Source of the DNA: Ascaphus truei
Lineage: Eukaryota > Chordata > Amphibia > Anura > Ascaphidae
Assembly (NCBI GenBank): GCA_036426205.1
Contig: CM071567.1
Span: 295,123,198 to 295,187,197 of the forward strand
DNA length: 64,000 nucleotides
Direction: 5' to 3'
The first letter of the stretch is position 1. Each line of letters opens with the position of its first letter. The notes beneath the pieces are model-generated. The model made no database searches, had not been told where the DNA came from, and saw only the letters and a program-made list of their open reading frames with translations. The translations under genes were made by a program, and so were the position numbers. Positions 12,242 through 23,405 of the stretch are shown piece after piece.

Positions 12242-13702
12242 TTATTTATTTATTTATAAAATATTTTACCAGGAAGTAATACATTGAGAGTTACCTCTCG
12301 TTTTCAAGTATGTCCTGGGCACAGAGTTAAGACAAAAAATACATGTTTACAAATACAGTTACATAATGAGCAGGGTATACATTATATACAAGACATTGCA
12401 TGCACAGTTAAAGATAATATATATTATGGGCGTATGAAACAGTTACAGACCAGATTAAAATGTGTGACAGCCTTAGATTTGAAAGAACTTAAACTGGTGG
12501 TGGATGTGAGAGTCTCTGGTAGGTTTTTCCAGTTTTGGGGTGCACAGTAAGAGAAGGAGGAGCGGCCGGATACTTTGTTGAGCCTTGGGACCATGAACAG
12601 TCTTTTGGAGTCTGATCTCAGGTGATAGGTGCTGCATGTGATAGGGGTGAGGAGCTTGTTCAGGTAGCTGGGTAGCTTGCCCATAAAGAATTTGAAGGCA
12701 AGACAGGAAAGGTGAACTTTGCGCCTAGACTCGAGTGATGACCAATCTAGTTCTTTGAGCATTTCGTAGTGATGTGTGTTATAGTTGCATTGGAGAACAA
12801 AACGACAAATTAAATTGTAGTGGGTGTTATGTTTGCTAAGGTGGGTTTGAGGTGCTGAGCCATATACTATGTCTCCATAGTTAATAATTGGCATTAGCAT
12901 CTGCTGTGCGATATGTTTTCTGACCAGGGGACTTAGGGAGGATTTTGTTCCTGTAAAGTACCGCTAGTTTGGCATAGGTCTTGGTTGTCAGGGTATCAAT
13001 GTGCACCCCGAATGTTAAGTGGGAGTCAAACCATATGCCCAGGTATTTAAAACTAGTAACAGGAGTTAGGGTGGTGTTAGTGTTGGTTATAATCTGGAGC
13101 TGGAAGCTTTAAAAATTTTGTCTTGGTCCCAAACACCATTGTTACAGTCTTGTCAGTTTTTAAAAACAGTTTGTTTTGGGAAATCCCGTTTTCGAGTCTG
13201 AAAAAGTCAGACTGAAGTATGTGTTGAAGGTCAGAGGGGCTATGGCTGTGTGCATATAGGATTGTGTCATCTGCATACATGTGTATTGAGGCTTCCTGAC
13301 AAGCTGTGGGAAGATCATTGATGAACACTGAGAAGAGTAGGGGCCCCAGAACAGAGCCTTGTGGGACGCCACAGGTGATATCCAGGGGGTTAGAGTTAGA
13401 GCCCGAGATGGACACATGTTGGGATGTACCTGATAGGTAGGACTGAAACCAGTTTAAAGCATGTTTCCCTATTCCAGAGCTCTGGAGTTTGTTGAGCAGG
13501 ATAGCATGAAAAAGTATCAAAAGCCTTTGCAAAATCTAGGAATACTGCACCAGTGAGTTGACCCCGTTCCATTCCACACTGGATTTCATTGCAAACTTTT
13601 AGCAGGGTAGTTACGGTGGAGTATTTGGGGCGAAAGCCAGATTGGAATTGGCTAGGGAAATTTGTCTTGTTATAGTAATCGCTTAATTGGGAGTGGACAC
13701 AT
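12242..13702 (-). mobile_element. 5'-truncated L2/CR1-like LINE with RT domain
   Basis: On the minus strand the RT fingers/palm region reads from about 13600 down: a DFAKAFD box (split by a frameshift near 13505), then CGVPQGSVLGPLLFSVFIND near 13360-13300 and YADDTILY near 13270, so the catalytic aspartates are kept. The C-terminal part of the ORF (SSLESRRKVHLSCLAFKF and beyond) is at about 12760-12424 in another frame. The 3' UTR ends at 12242 in an AATA-type short repeat, the expected LINE terminus. The QGSVLGP box and the tail suit the jockey/CR1/L2/Rex1 group. It is 5'-truncated (no endonuclease) and frameshifted, hence inactive. Confidence 0.8.
13077..13532 (-). pseudogene. LINE reverse transcriptase fragment (151 codons)
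   Basis: This is the longest surviving reading frame of the minus-strand LINE. It covers RT motifs from the helix before the QGS box, through QGSVLGPLLFSVFIND, to YADD and the following thumb-proximal region. The YADD aspartates that bind metal are present. The frame is closed at both ends by frame changes, not by a natural start or stop, so it is a fragment of a larger ORF and not a gene. The neighbouring frame at 12424-12900 is its downstream continuation. Confidence 0.8.
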
Positions 13703-13866
13703 TTTCACGTCACCAGAAGCCACCGGAGAAAAGGTAAGGGAAATACAGAGGCCTTGCGTGCTCCCCCGACATTTTATTTAAATGTTGTGGGTAAGAGCAC
13801 AGGGCCTCTGTAAGTGCCGCATCCCCTTCCAGAAAATGTTGCGCACCCAAGTTTGCGCACCACTGA
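13703..13866. mobile_element. right end of a hAT-type MITE
   Basis: The end GTTTGCGCACCACTG and the interior (TTTAATTTAAATG-like core between two CAGAGGCC/GGCCTCTG blocks) match the better preserved copy at 58703-59005. Read inward on the other strand it starts CAGTGGTGCGCAAAC, a hAT-like CAGxGGxGC terminus. The left half is missing. Confidence 0.5.
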
Positions 13867-14306
13867 TATAGAACATGACCATATATATTACTAGATTAAG
13901 ACCAAGAGTCAAGTTCGCGTTTAGCAGTCACTTTAACAACATGACATAAAATTCACATACTATTTCTTTGCAGCTATTTCTGCATTTGCTTCTAACATTT
14001 TCCTGAGACAGACATTAGCTGCGTGTAGTAAATGTATGTCTGTTTCACTAATAAAACAATGTAATAACCGTATTTGCTTCATGTTTCATTTTGCTTGTAA
14101 GTATAATGAGTTTTCACTTTCTCAACTTTCAATCTATAATAGAGCAATCAACACAGTGGAAGAAAATACCTTCAGTATTTCTATTGCTTCTTATTTTAAA
14201 ATGTTGTACAACTTAAAATAATGAAAATATAATTAGTATTGTGGTGATAGATCGGAATGGAGGTAATAATTATTGGTTAGTAGTAGTGAGTTTGACTTCT
14301 TGGTTA
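13867..14306. other. AT-rich sequence, nothing seen
   Basis: No supportable feature between two hAT-type elements. Confidence 0.5.
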
Positions 14307-14314
14307 CTCTATAT

Positions 14315-15575
14315 CAGCAGTGGCCTACCCTTGGTCCTTCAGTGTTTCATGTGCGGCCCCTAAAGAAAAAAATGGGCCATAGAGACATGGGAGAGGAGAA
14401 ACCAGAGCGCCCCCTAACCAGCTCCTCTCCTGAGTTTCTATGGAAAAGTGACCCCTGGTGGGCTCCCAAGCAGAACATGGTACAGTGAGTATACACCCTG
14501 CCTGCAGGGAGATCCACATGGTGCTGGCTGTGGAGACTGGAGAGCAAGGTACGGACAATCACCCGACGGCCCCCCTTGTCTTCCACTGCCTTCCCTTTCC
14601 CTTATGTCACGCCAACTGCCCCATCACATTCTTGTCCACCCGGTCATCCTCTTGTCCCCCTGCCATGCCTTGTAAAAACTGCCCCCCTTGTCACTCCAAC
14701 TGATCCCTTGTCACTCCAACTGACCCCCTGTCACAAAAACTGCCCCCGTCACTCCAACTATCTTGACCATTTCCCCAACTTCCCCCATTTCCCCCCTAGT
14801 CCCCCACATGTCACCTTCCCCCCTCATCATGTGTAACCCCCTCTTTCCCCCTCCCCATGTGTCACCACTCCCCATGTGTAAGTTATACCCTGTGTCAGTG
14901 TATAGTGCCGTCAGGTTATACTCTGCATTAACAATATCACCACTGGCTCCAGAAAGCTCTACCCCAGAACCCCACCACAGCATATATATATATACGAGTC
15001 TAGATAGATAATGAGAGCGGGAGAGAGAGAGAAGAGGAGGGGAGGAGAGAGAGAGAGAGTAGGAGAGAGAGAGAGGAGAGAGTTATATATATATATATAT
15101 TATCAGTTTATCAAAAGGAGTGCCACTGAGTGTGGACAAATGTATATAACAAAAGACAGAAAAGCTCAATGCTACATCCAATGTGACAAAATATATAGTA
15201 CATTTTATATAGTTAAATACTTCAATAATAATATTCTCATGAGAAAGGGTCATTTAGTTAAACCCGTTGGCCAAAGTGTTATAAGCCTGCAAGCTACGAT
15301 ATTTACTATATATTTTGTCACATTGGATATACTCCACACTTTACAGTACACTGAGTTTAATCTAACAACACTATACACTGACACAGAGCATGTAGCCGGA
15401 TTACACTACACACTGACACAGTACATAACCTGGTAACACTATACACTGTCACAGAGCATTACCTGACTGTACTATACACTTCTCTGGGTCAGTATACACA
15501 GGTATTAATTTGAATTTCTTTCTTTGTGTGGTCCTTTGACAACATCACTGGTAAATTGTCAGGTTGGCACCCCTG
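14315..15575. mobile_element. 1.26-kb non-autonomous hAT element with 8-bp duplication
   Basis: Outer bases are CAGCAGTGGCCTACC on the left and, read from the right on the other strand, CAGGGGTGCCAACC: short hAT-type inverted repeats. Target copies are CTCTATAT (14307-14314) and CTCTATAC (15576-15583), seven of eight identical and close to the hAT nTnTAGAn preference. The interior is C-rich, then purine-rich (GA)n at 15010-15083, then contains inverted copies of ATCCAATGTGACAAAATATA (15176 and about 15315) and of a CACTATACACTGACACAG unit. There is no transposase, so it was mobilised in trans. Confidence 0.8.
15010..15083. repeat. (GA)n-rich tract
   Basis: Interrupted GAGAGA inside the hAT element, followed by a short (AT)n. 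Confidence 0.85.
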
Positions 15576-15626
15576 CTCTATACCATAACTTAGTCCTCTT
15601 ATATAGTATATTGCAAATTATATCTA

Positions 15627-16492
15627 ATTATAGGGTAAAGCTGTTAAATTCCGGGCATTATTGAAATCCCTGCTTTCTGATTGGTTAAAATTCCGGCATT
15701 CTCCATTCAGTAATGGCCCAGAATTTTTGGCACCCTGCCAAGTTTTTCAACAAATCAGCTTTCAGTTCTCATCCACATAGAGTGAAAGTAGCTCTCAGTC
15801 AGGGGAGCTGATTGGACAGGAGGCAGCAGCAAGGCACTGACTCCTCCCCCACCCTGCCTGCAGAGAGCTCCGCACAGGAGAACACTGAGGAGAAAGATTT
15901 GTGTGTCTTTGTGTGTCTGCTGAGTGTGGGTCTTGAGGGGGCAGCAGAGTGTTTTGCTGGTGTGTGTGTGCAGTGTGTGTTTTGTGGGTGTAGAGGGGGG
16001 GGGGGGCTGCAGTGTGTGTTGCTTCAGTGTGTATTTTGTGGGTGGAGGAGGGGTGCAGAGTGTTTTGTTGGTGTTTGTCTGCAGTGTGTGGGTTTACAGG
16101 GGGGGTCCAGTGGGTGTAGAAGGGGTGGAGGCTGCTGTTATGTTTTGTGGATGTAGAGAGGGCAGCAGTCTGTTTGTTTGTGTGTTTCTGCAGTGTGTTT
16201 TGTGGGTTTAGAGGGGGCTGCAGTGTGGGTGTAGAGGGTGGAGGAGGGCTGCAGAGTATGTTTTGGTATATGTGTATGTCTGCAGTTTTGTGGGTTTACA
16301 GGGGGCTGTTTTGTGGGATGCTCTGTGTGTGTGTGTGTGTAGTGTTTTGTGACTAGAGGGTGGAGGAGAGCTGCAGAGGGTTTTGTAGGTGTAGAGGTGG
16401 GGGGCTGCAGTGTGTGTAGGGGGGGCTGCAGTGTGTTTGTGTATATAGAGGGAGTGCTGCAGAGTGTGTATGCATATAGAGGGTTGTGTGTA
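15627..16492 (+). repeat. satellite-bearing repeat R, copy A
   Basis: The first 270 bp, starting ATTATAGGGTAAAGCTG, match copy B at 57754 base for base with modest divergence, including the TCCGGGCATTATTGAAATCC and AGGCAGCAGCAAG-like parts. After it comes a degenerate minisatellite with units like TGTGTTTTGTGGGTGTAGAG plus GGGGCTGCAG. Both copies are on the same strand. Frames through the satellite are open only because of its composition. It is truncated on the right by element E1. Confidence 0.75.
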
Positions 16493-16500
16493 CGCTGCAT
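16493..16500. repeat. 8-bp target-site duplication of E1 (left)
   Basis: CGCTGCAT here is repeated exactly at 19426-19433, directly outside the inverted ends of element E1. Confidence 0.75.
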
Positions 16501-16596
16501 TGACCGTTATCTGATCATTTACCTGGGTGAATCATGCACTATACCGCATGGTGGTCCGAGATGGTCCTCTGCAGACTAAATGGCCCATTGGATTAA

Positions 16597-16773
16597 GGCT
16601 GCGCTTATAGTTCTGGCGACGAGACGGTGACGCTGACGTCACGCTGCGGTCACTGAAAAATCAAATTGAATTGACTTCCAGTGATTGTCGGTGAGTCACG
16701 CCGCTCCTACTATAAGCGCACGCGACAGATTCAATACATTTGTTTTGACGTCGCCGGGACAATAAGCACGGCC
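16597..16773. mobile_element. 177-bp PIF/Harbinger-type MITE nested in E1
   Basis: Terminal inverted repeats GGCTGCGCTTATAGTTCTGG (left) and GGCCGTGCTTATTGTCCCGG (right, other strand) match with few changes and no gap, and both continue GCGACG. TAA flanks both sides (16594-16596 and 16774-16776). The right arm of E1 (near 19330) holds the same sequence without the insert (GATTAACAC), which acts as an empty site and proves the insertion and its 3-bp duplication. Non-coding. Confidence 0.9.
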
Positions 16774-16930
16774 TAACACAGCAGGTGTTCTTGCTGTGTT
16801 AGTCCTACCGGGGTCTTCTTGTCTGTAAGAGACGCGCAGTAAAAGAGAGGCTGAATCAGTCACTCTAACTGCGTGCCTCTAACAGGCGATCGCAGGGTTT
16901 TTATTTAAATTGTAACACTACAGTATTGTA

Positions 16931-17167
16931 GCAGGGGGCCTCCGGAGCTGAACCGCATTGATTTCAGGTCTGGGGACCCCCTACTTCTCAAGATTCAGGC
17001 CCCGTTATGGGGTACCGGTATCCCCATGTTAAAATCTCTGGGTCATGTCACTGTGGGATCTAAACAAAGCAGAGGGATACCAGTACCCCATAACGGGGCC
17101 TGTATCTTGGAAGTAGGGGTTCCCCCGAGGCTGAAATCAACTTTGTTCAGCTCAGAAAACCCCCTGC
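16931..17167. repeat. hairpin H1 of the palindromic family
   Basis: Left arm begins GCAGGGGGCCTCCGGAGCTG and the right arm is its inverse, ending CAGCTC...CCCCCTGC. Arms are about 95 bp with a roughly 50-base centre. Shared words are GAGCTGAAC, GGGGACCCCCTACTTC and ATGGGGTACCGGTATCCC. Confidence 0.85.
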
Positions 17168-17212
17168 TTCCGCACACTATAATCAAACAAAACCCCCCCC
17201 CCCCCCCCAAAA

Positions 17213-17262
17213 AAAAATCATTACCTTAGCGGATAGCTGCTACAGTAATGAAGCGGCTTACA
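17213..17262. repeat. P3-type short palindrome
   Basis: CATTACCTTAGCGGATAGCT and its inverse GCTACAGTAATGAAG form a small stem. The same module recurs at 18297, 18876, 28908, 50300, 54782 and 55141. Confidence 0.7.
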
Positions 17263-17290
17263 TTTTATTTTCTATTCATAGTGTGCGTGA

Positions 17291-17510
17291 GCAGGGGTAT
17301 CCTGAGCTGAACAAAGTTGATTGCAGCCTCGGGGATCCCATACTTTCCAAGTTATAGGCCCTGGTGTGGGGTGATGGTATCCCCGCCATGTTAAAATCCA
17401 CGTGAGATCTAAACAAAGCAGAAGGATAATGGCACCCCATACCGGGGCCTGTATCTCAGGAAGTAGGGGGTCCCCGAGGCTGAAATCAACTTTGTTCAGC
17501 TCCTGAGTGC
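17291..17510. repeat. hairpin H2 of the palindromic family
   Basis: Starts GCAGGGGTATCCTGAGCTGA and ends with the inverted arm TGAAATCAACTTTGTTCAGC. It is a diverged copy of H1 with about 90-bp arms. Confidence 0.8.
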
Positions 17511-18010
17511 CATGGGGACCCACAGGGGTGTCCGAGGGTTCTTGGATGGTTCGCGAGGGTGTCTGGGGGCCCCTAGGTGGTCCCTGCGAGTTTTCAGGGG
17601 TCCTCAGGTGGTTCCCGTGGGTGTCCGGGGGTCACCACATGGTCCCTTTGGGTGTCTGGGGACCCCACGGGGGCCTCCAGTTGGTCATCATAGGTGTCCG
17701 GGAGTCCTTGGGTGGTCCCCGTGGGGGTCTAGGGGTCCTCGGGTGGTTCCTGTGTGTGTCCGGGGGTCACCACATGGTCCCGTTGGGTGTCTGGGGACCC
17801 CACGGGGGCCTCCAGGTGGTTGTCATAGGTGTCCGGGAGTCCTTGGGTGGTCCCCGTGGGGGTCTAGGGGTCCTCGGGTGGTTCCTGTGAGTGTCTGGGG
17901 GTCTCCAGGTGATCCCAGTGCGTGTCCACTGGCCCCACGGGGGTCCTTGGGTGGTCCCCACCGGTGTCTGGGTGTTCTTGGGTGGTTTCCGCAGGTGTCT
18001 GGGGATCCCC
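17505..18010. repeat. GC-rich minisatellite with 135-bp higher-order unit
   Basis: Short units of the type GGTGGTCCCCGTGGGTGTC are ordered in a 135-bp higher-order repeat: GGGTGTCTGGGGACCCCACG occurs at 17650 and again at 17785 with nearly identical downstream sequence. Two or more frames are open across it on each strand, as expected when unit length is a multiple of three and stops are rare. No protein is supported. Confidence 0.85.
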
Positions 18011-18094
18011 GCTGTCCTGCGGTATCAATCCTGTGAATAAAAAAAAATGCAATACATTCAAATACATACACCCCTCACAATACATACAGTACAG

Positions 18095-18149
18095 TAATGG
18101 GCAAAATTACTATTATCCAGATATGGATAATAGTGCATTTGCCCATTTA
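18095..18149. repeat. P2 hairpin, copy 1
   Basis: AATGGGCAAA ... TTTGCCCATT enclose TACTATTATCCA and TGGATAATAGTG. This forms a near-perfect 55-base hairpin, repeated in three other places in the window. Confidence 0.85.
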
Positions 18150-18539
18150 AAATAAAACATAAATCAGCAGCATAAAGTAAATTATACTGGCACTTACCCC
18201 TGCCAGGATGAAAGCTGTCCTCATTCTCATGTCTGCCCTTGTCCTCCGTGGGCATCAACAGCAGCAGCACAATAAAAAAAAAACAATCTGATGCCCCTAA
18301 CCCCTTCACCAACTTAGCAGTTAGTTACCACTACAGTAATTAAGGGGTTAACCCACCCTCCACCGCTGACTATCCACCCTACTCGGGGACACCACCTCCG
18401 CTACCCATTAATTGTCACAGTGTTAAAGCATGCCCATATAACATGGGAATGCTTTAAAACTATAGCAATACATGGAAAAGCTAAAAATAAGGCCCAAAAT
18501 AAAACACAGTATTACATAGAAAATGAAAACCCATAAAAA

Positions 18540-18865
18540 TGCCAAAAAAAAACCGAATGCAATGGTGGCACTCCCATTCCCTGTGGGCATGAGCTGCTAC
18601 CATGCCAGGCAATATACAACCTATCAATCTTCAAAACAAGACTCAAATAAAAAAAAACACATTCAATTTTAATCTTAAAAATGCCCAAAAAGCATTTGAT
18701 TGGCATTGTGGCACTCCCATGCCCTGTGGGCATGAGCTGCCACTATGGCAGGCAACATGGATCCTCCAATCACAAAAACAAGCCTCGAATAAAAAACACA
18801 TTCAATTAAATCTTAAAAATGCCCCCCAAAAAAATTGATTTGCATGGTGGCACTCCCATGCCCTG
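18540..18865. repeat. about 140-bp tandem repeat, three units
   Basis: The word GTGGCACTCCCAT recurs at 18565, 18708 and 18847 (spacing 143 and 139), each time with CCCTGTGGGCATGAGCTGC or its start, and preceded by TTAAAAATGCC. It belongs to the interior of E1. Confidence 0.85.
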
Positions 18866-18950
18866 TCCAGCTATCCGTAGCTATCCACTACGGTAATGAT
18901 TTTTTATTTGGGGGGGGGGGTATTTGATACTTGTGTGCGTTAGAGGGTCT

Positions 18951-19178
18951 TCTGAGCTGAACAAAGTTGATTTCAGCCTCAGGGACCCCCTACTTCCCGA
19001 GATACAGGCCCCGTTATGGGGTGTCGGTATTTCCTTCAATGTGAAAATTCCACGGTAACGTGACCCACACGATTTTTACATGGCAGGGATACCGGTACCC
19101 CATAACGGGCCTGTATCTCGAGAAGTAGGGTGTCCCCGGACATTAAATCAAAGCAGTTCATCTCTGGAGACCCCCTGC
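18951..19178. repeat. hairpin H3 of the palindromic family
   Basis: Left arm GGTCTTCTGAGCTGAAC, right arm ending GGAGACCCCCTGC. The arms share ATGGGGTGTCGGTAT with its inverse ATACCGGTACCCCATAACG. Part of E1. Confidence 0.8.
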
Positions 19179-19433
19179 TACAATGCTGTAGTGTTAGAAT
19201 TTAAAACCCCCCCCCCCCCCCGTGATCACCTGGCGCGCAGTTAGAGTGACTAATTCAGCCTATCTCTTACTGTGCGTCTCTTACAGACAGGTAGACCCGG
19301 TAGGATTAACACAGCAGGGACCCCTGCAGTGTTAATCCGATGGGCCACTAGTCTGCCGAGGCAAATTTTTAGAGGATTTTGGGGTAAATCTCATAAACCA
19401 ATTTGGCAAAGGATCGGATAACGGCCGCTGCAT

Positions 19434-19862
19434 CTGTATGTACAATTTCCTTTTAATAAACACGTGCAGTAAAATAATGTAGAGAAAAGAATGATGATTT
19501 AAAAACAATATGACTAATAAAGTGTCTAGCTTTTTTATGAAAAATTAAAAAAAATTACAACTAAGCCTACATTTGGCCTACAATAGTAATAATCCCTTCA
19601 GAACTCTAAATCCCCTAAATCTCTAATCCCCTAAAGTTTTGAAGGTGTTCTACATGAAAAATAAAAGGTGTTAGGCTGCACATATAATACAACTACAGTT
19701 TTTGGAAGGCCATTTTTAGGAAACAAACATATTCAGGCCAATACGGTACTTAAGTACACTTGTTACCTGTTCTTCGATGACAAATAAAACATGGTTAAAT
19801 GTGTCCAATGCACTGCTATTCAACCAGGCCCTTAGTGACTACAGCTATGGTAGTGAATGACC
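19434..19862. other. AT-rich sequence, nothing seen
   Basis: Unique-looking spacer between E1 and the next hAT MITE. Confidence 0.5.
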
Positions 19863-19870
19863 TTCTAAAG

Positions 19871-20184
19871 CAGGGCTGCACAACATACGGCCCGCGGGCC
19901 GAATGCGGACCCCCTGGCCTCTCTGTGTGGCCCGCGGTGACTCCGGCCGGGCGCCAGTTAATTAATTAAATAAATTTAAATATATATATTTTTTTTTAAA
20001 GTTTAAAAAAATGGCGACGATTCATCCCCCTCCCCTCCTAAACTGCCCCCCCCCCGCCCCCGGGTTTTGCAGTGCGCGGGGACAGAAGCAGCATGAGGAG
20101 GATGCAGGATGCCAGGGAGGTCAGAGCATTTTTTTTTCCTTGGAGCAGTTCGGCCCTTCTCACTTTACGAGTTGGGCAGGCCTG
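19871..20184. mobile_element. 314-bp hAT MITE with perfect 8-bp duplication
   Basis: The ends are CAGGGCTGCACAACATACGG and, from the right on the other strand, CAGGCCTGCCCAACTCGTAA, a typical hAT start. Both flanks are exactly TTCTAAAG (19863-19870 and 20185-20192). The inside contains GCCCGCGGGCC palindromes and poly(C). Non-coding. The perfect duplication argues for a relatively recent insertion. Confidence 0.88.
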
Positions 20185-20192
20185 TTCTAAAG

Positions 20193-22905
20193 TGACAATG
20201 ATTGAGCTTGGATTTCTCTCCCTTTCCTTCACATTGCTGAAAACTGTTAAATCAAAAAAAAAGCTCAAAGCTGCAATGCTAAAAGAACAGAATTAGATAT
20301 GTTTGAGGCTAAGAAATAGATTTCAATGTAAGATCTGAGTTCTCCACCTAGGAAGAACTATTAATATATATATTTTGGCTTTCAACTACAGTACTGTACA
20401 TCCTGTGCGACCTTTGTTTTTAATGTTGCTATAGATAAGGTGCCAATGAGAGTGGTTACACCAGCACACAAAGGCTAAACAAAGATGAGTCTGTCTTGGT
20501 TATGAAATTCAGAATGTATCTAACAATAATTTGATTTGGGAATAATACCATGTTATCTGTTTGCATCACTAAGATCCATCAGTCATGCTCCAAAGCAAAT
20601 TGTAGCAGATCAACACATGACCTTAATTACTGGCAGGTATATGGGTATGTTATATTGTGCAACAAAAGCAGTAACCCTGCATATCATAAGAGAGATGTTG
20701 GAATGAAAGATTATTGCTCCTTTACAGCTGGGAAAGAAATAAATTCCAAATGCCAGGATGGACACTCACTACACTGGATTTCATGAAATTACGTCAAATA
20801 CAGTTAATCAGATTGTCAAATACACTGGTTATCTTGCCTTCCTCAGCCAATTTGTGTGTAATAAAATGCAAAGTAAACAATGTGAAATGAACCATGATAG
20901 CAGTCTGTGTTGACCCTTTTTCTGGTTGGGAGGAATAAGTACTAGAGTGTCCCTGTGATTCCAATCTTTTCTTTGAAGTAGGGCTACAACTCTCCAGATT
21001 AAATCTCATCCTATTACGATAATAGATTTATGATATCCAATCCTAATAGATATGAAAGGCCTTTGTTTGTATACTGTGCCGTAATTAAAGGGTGTAGATG
21101 TGTTGAGTTATATAGTTTTTTTTATATATATATAAAACAGCTCTAGCTTTGGAGACAGTTTGTATTCCAAACAGAAAATGCTTTCTAGAGTGATTATTGC
21201 ACTTGCAACTGATCCACATTAAGTGAATTTATCTACTGTATGTAAAGGTAGAATTTACAGTACTTAGATGGATATATAAATTAGCTCAACTTGCTAAAAT
21301 CCATATTTTGATCAGACATAAAACTGTTCTTTAATTTCACTTGCAATGCAAGTTGTCTTGTAAAATATACTATCCCTAAATAAATACAGTACCGTTGAAC
21401 TGTCAGTGTGAAGATTATGTACTATATTTGTGTGCAATGGATTAGGCTCCCTGTATATCTGCAAATACCATGCTCTGCCTTGAGAAATTACTAGCTAAAA
21501 TATAATACATCACTCGATTTCTTTCTCTCTCTCTCTAACTTTCCTATGTAATGCCATCATTTTCTGCACTTTTGGAATAATGGCTGTTTATTGTTGATAA
21601 CTACAGCCGAATCCAAGATTTCAGGGCTACCTTGGATGGATGAATCTATTTTTCTTGCAGCATAGTTCTAACAATTGAAAGCCATTACCGTTTGAAAATC
21701 ACATTTATTATGCTTTCCTTATCAAGTCGATCCAGAAGTTCTTCCATTTAATATATATATTTTTTCTTCTTTTTAAATATTTTTTTTTTTTTTTTTTTTT
21801 AGAGCCGGTATAAAAAAACCATAATTTTTTTAAAAGATAAATTCTCGGAGTACACAAAGCAAACACATGTCCATATTAATTAACAAAGGAGTGTAGAGTT
21901 ATAATAAGAACAGTGCATTGTGCATGCCAAATATAGACTCCAAGCATAGGTAAAATACAGGATGTTGGGGAAGAGGAAAAAAAGGAAGATATGCAATGCT
22001 CTTATTCATCTTTGTCCAAAATCTATTTTATTCACTCCTGGCTGTTGGCATTGTTTGATGATATGACACTGTAATGGAGTATGCCAGTATCCAAAATGGA
22101 GATTCCCAATTTAGTCAAGACTTGCGGGAACTAAAGTTTTTTTTTTACTTTATCTCAACATTGCAAAGAATAAGTAGTAGTTACATTTCAAAACATGTTG
22201 TTATTCTGATTTATCGTCATATCATGGGCTCACTACGCTGTCTGGGATCAGGCAAATCCAATACATTCAGTCACGTAGCAAGAAAAAGAGAAACCCCTAT
22301 TGCATAATGGCTTGCATTGTGCTCTGTAGTGATTTATGTCTGTCACAAGACTTAATTTTATCACAAGGCAGATGCTCTGTCTATATCATTCTCTTATTTT
22401 ATTAATAAAATGTCTCCGCTCCCTCTTGTATTTGTATTGTATTTCAGCTTGGTCAGTGCATTGCTTGTTTTTGGTTTGTAATCATACAAGTTATTTTGAA
22501 TTCCTTGTATTTTTCAGGGAAGTTAAAATAGTGATCCTATGGTAAAAATGCAGATTGCTTAAACAAATTAAAAACAATACAAAAAGAACAACAAGTTCAG
22601 GAAATGTTGACTTATTCAATTAACTAAATATTAATTCATTCTTCAATTACTACTGTCAACTATTTTAACCTTCCTAAAATGTGGTAAGCAATGAGTGCAG
22701 AAGAGTTGTAATGTTAACATGAAGGGTGCAGATTAGGTAGAAGCAGATCTCAAATAAATATCAGATCATTAGGTGCCCAAAGGCTCCTCCTACGTTGTAA
22801 AGTTTGGGGGATTTGGGATTCCTATTGATCTTTGCTTATGTTGATTAGAATTGGGATCCTTTAGTCACGATGATAAGAACAGGAGATGTTAGAAGCACAA
22901 AGAGC
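20193..22905. other. unique AT-rich sequence, no gene seen
   Basis: Intergenic or intronic in look. Features are simple only: a poly(T) run around 21781-21800 and a few (TA)n. ORFs at 20550-20786 and 22336-22545 have no recognisable domain and no splice-consistent context that I can support. Confidence 0.5.
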
Positions 22906-22908
22906 CTG

Positions 22909-22995
22909 AGGGATTCATTCATTATAATGCAATAGTGGGAGCTTTGGCCCAATAGAGCCCCGTTCGGCACTATCACAATCTAATAAACAACCCCA
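22909..22995. mobile_element. 87-bp MITE-like inverted repeat
   Basis: Left end GAGGGATTCATTCATTATAA continues to CAATAGTG, and the right end read inward is GGGGTTGTTTATTAGATTGTG followed by ATAGTGC. Left end is like that at 676. Tentative Harbinger-type remnant. Confidence 0.35.
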
Positions 22996-23405
22996 TGAGT
23001 ATGATCAGTTTGCTAGCAAAGTGTTTTTTTCAATCCTAATATATAGACGTGAGCTATTGATTGATACCAGTGGTTCAGTTGTACCAGTTACTGTGATCCT
23101 ATTGAATGAAATGGGATTGCTTTTGCTTGATAAATCTAATGCTGGTTTCTTCCAGTTTTGCAGCTACAAGGCTTCCAGAAGTAACCCTTTAATAGAGATG
23201 GGCACATCGTGCCAACAAGTTATTATTTATTTTTTGGATACAAATGTCGATTTAGAGAGAGAAAGGGAGAATCACAGAAAGTCATTGAGAGGAAGAAACT
23301 ATAACCTAGACTCAATGTACTGTACAGTATGCGTGTGGACCGAGTGAAGGGACTGTTTTTCTTTGTATTACTTTGCCATTTTGGGAGGAATTAATTGCTC
23401 TAGCA

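Larger units (their letters stand above)
16501..19425. mobile_element. palindromic foldback element E1 (2.9 kb)
   Basis: The outer ends are inverted (CCGTTATCTGATCATTTACC on the left; CCGTTATCCGATCCTTTGCC read in from the right), and the arms stay similar for about 480-500 bp. Exact 8-bp duplications CGCTGCAT flank it. The interior holds three long hairpins (H1-H3), a CCAG/CTGG-rich 135-bp minisatellite, a hairpin P2 (18095-18149), a CCGCTA/TAGCGG palindrome P3 and a 140-bp tandem repeat. No transposase is encoded. The 8-bp duplication fits hAT, P or Merlin-like systems, but the ends match none I recognise. A 177-bp MITE interrupts the left arm. Confidence 0.75.

Noticed and set aside
15812..16579. 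Cys/Gly/Val-rich frames that look like a secreted cysteine-rich protein
   Set aside because: They track the GTGTTTTGTGGG satellite in repeat R and recur in copy B in other frames.
17507..18085. Proline/glycine-rich frames of 127 and 174 codons and minus-strand frames
   Set aside because: Produced by the 135-bp minisatellite with few stops; both strands are open and there is no start context or homologue I recognise.
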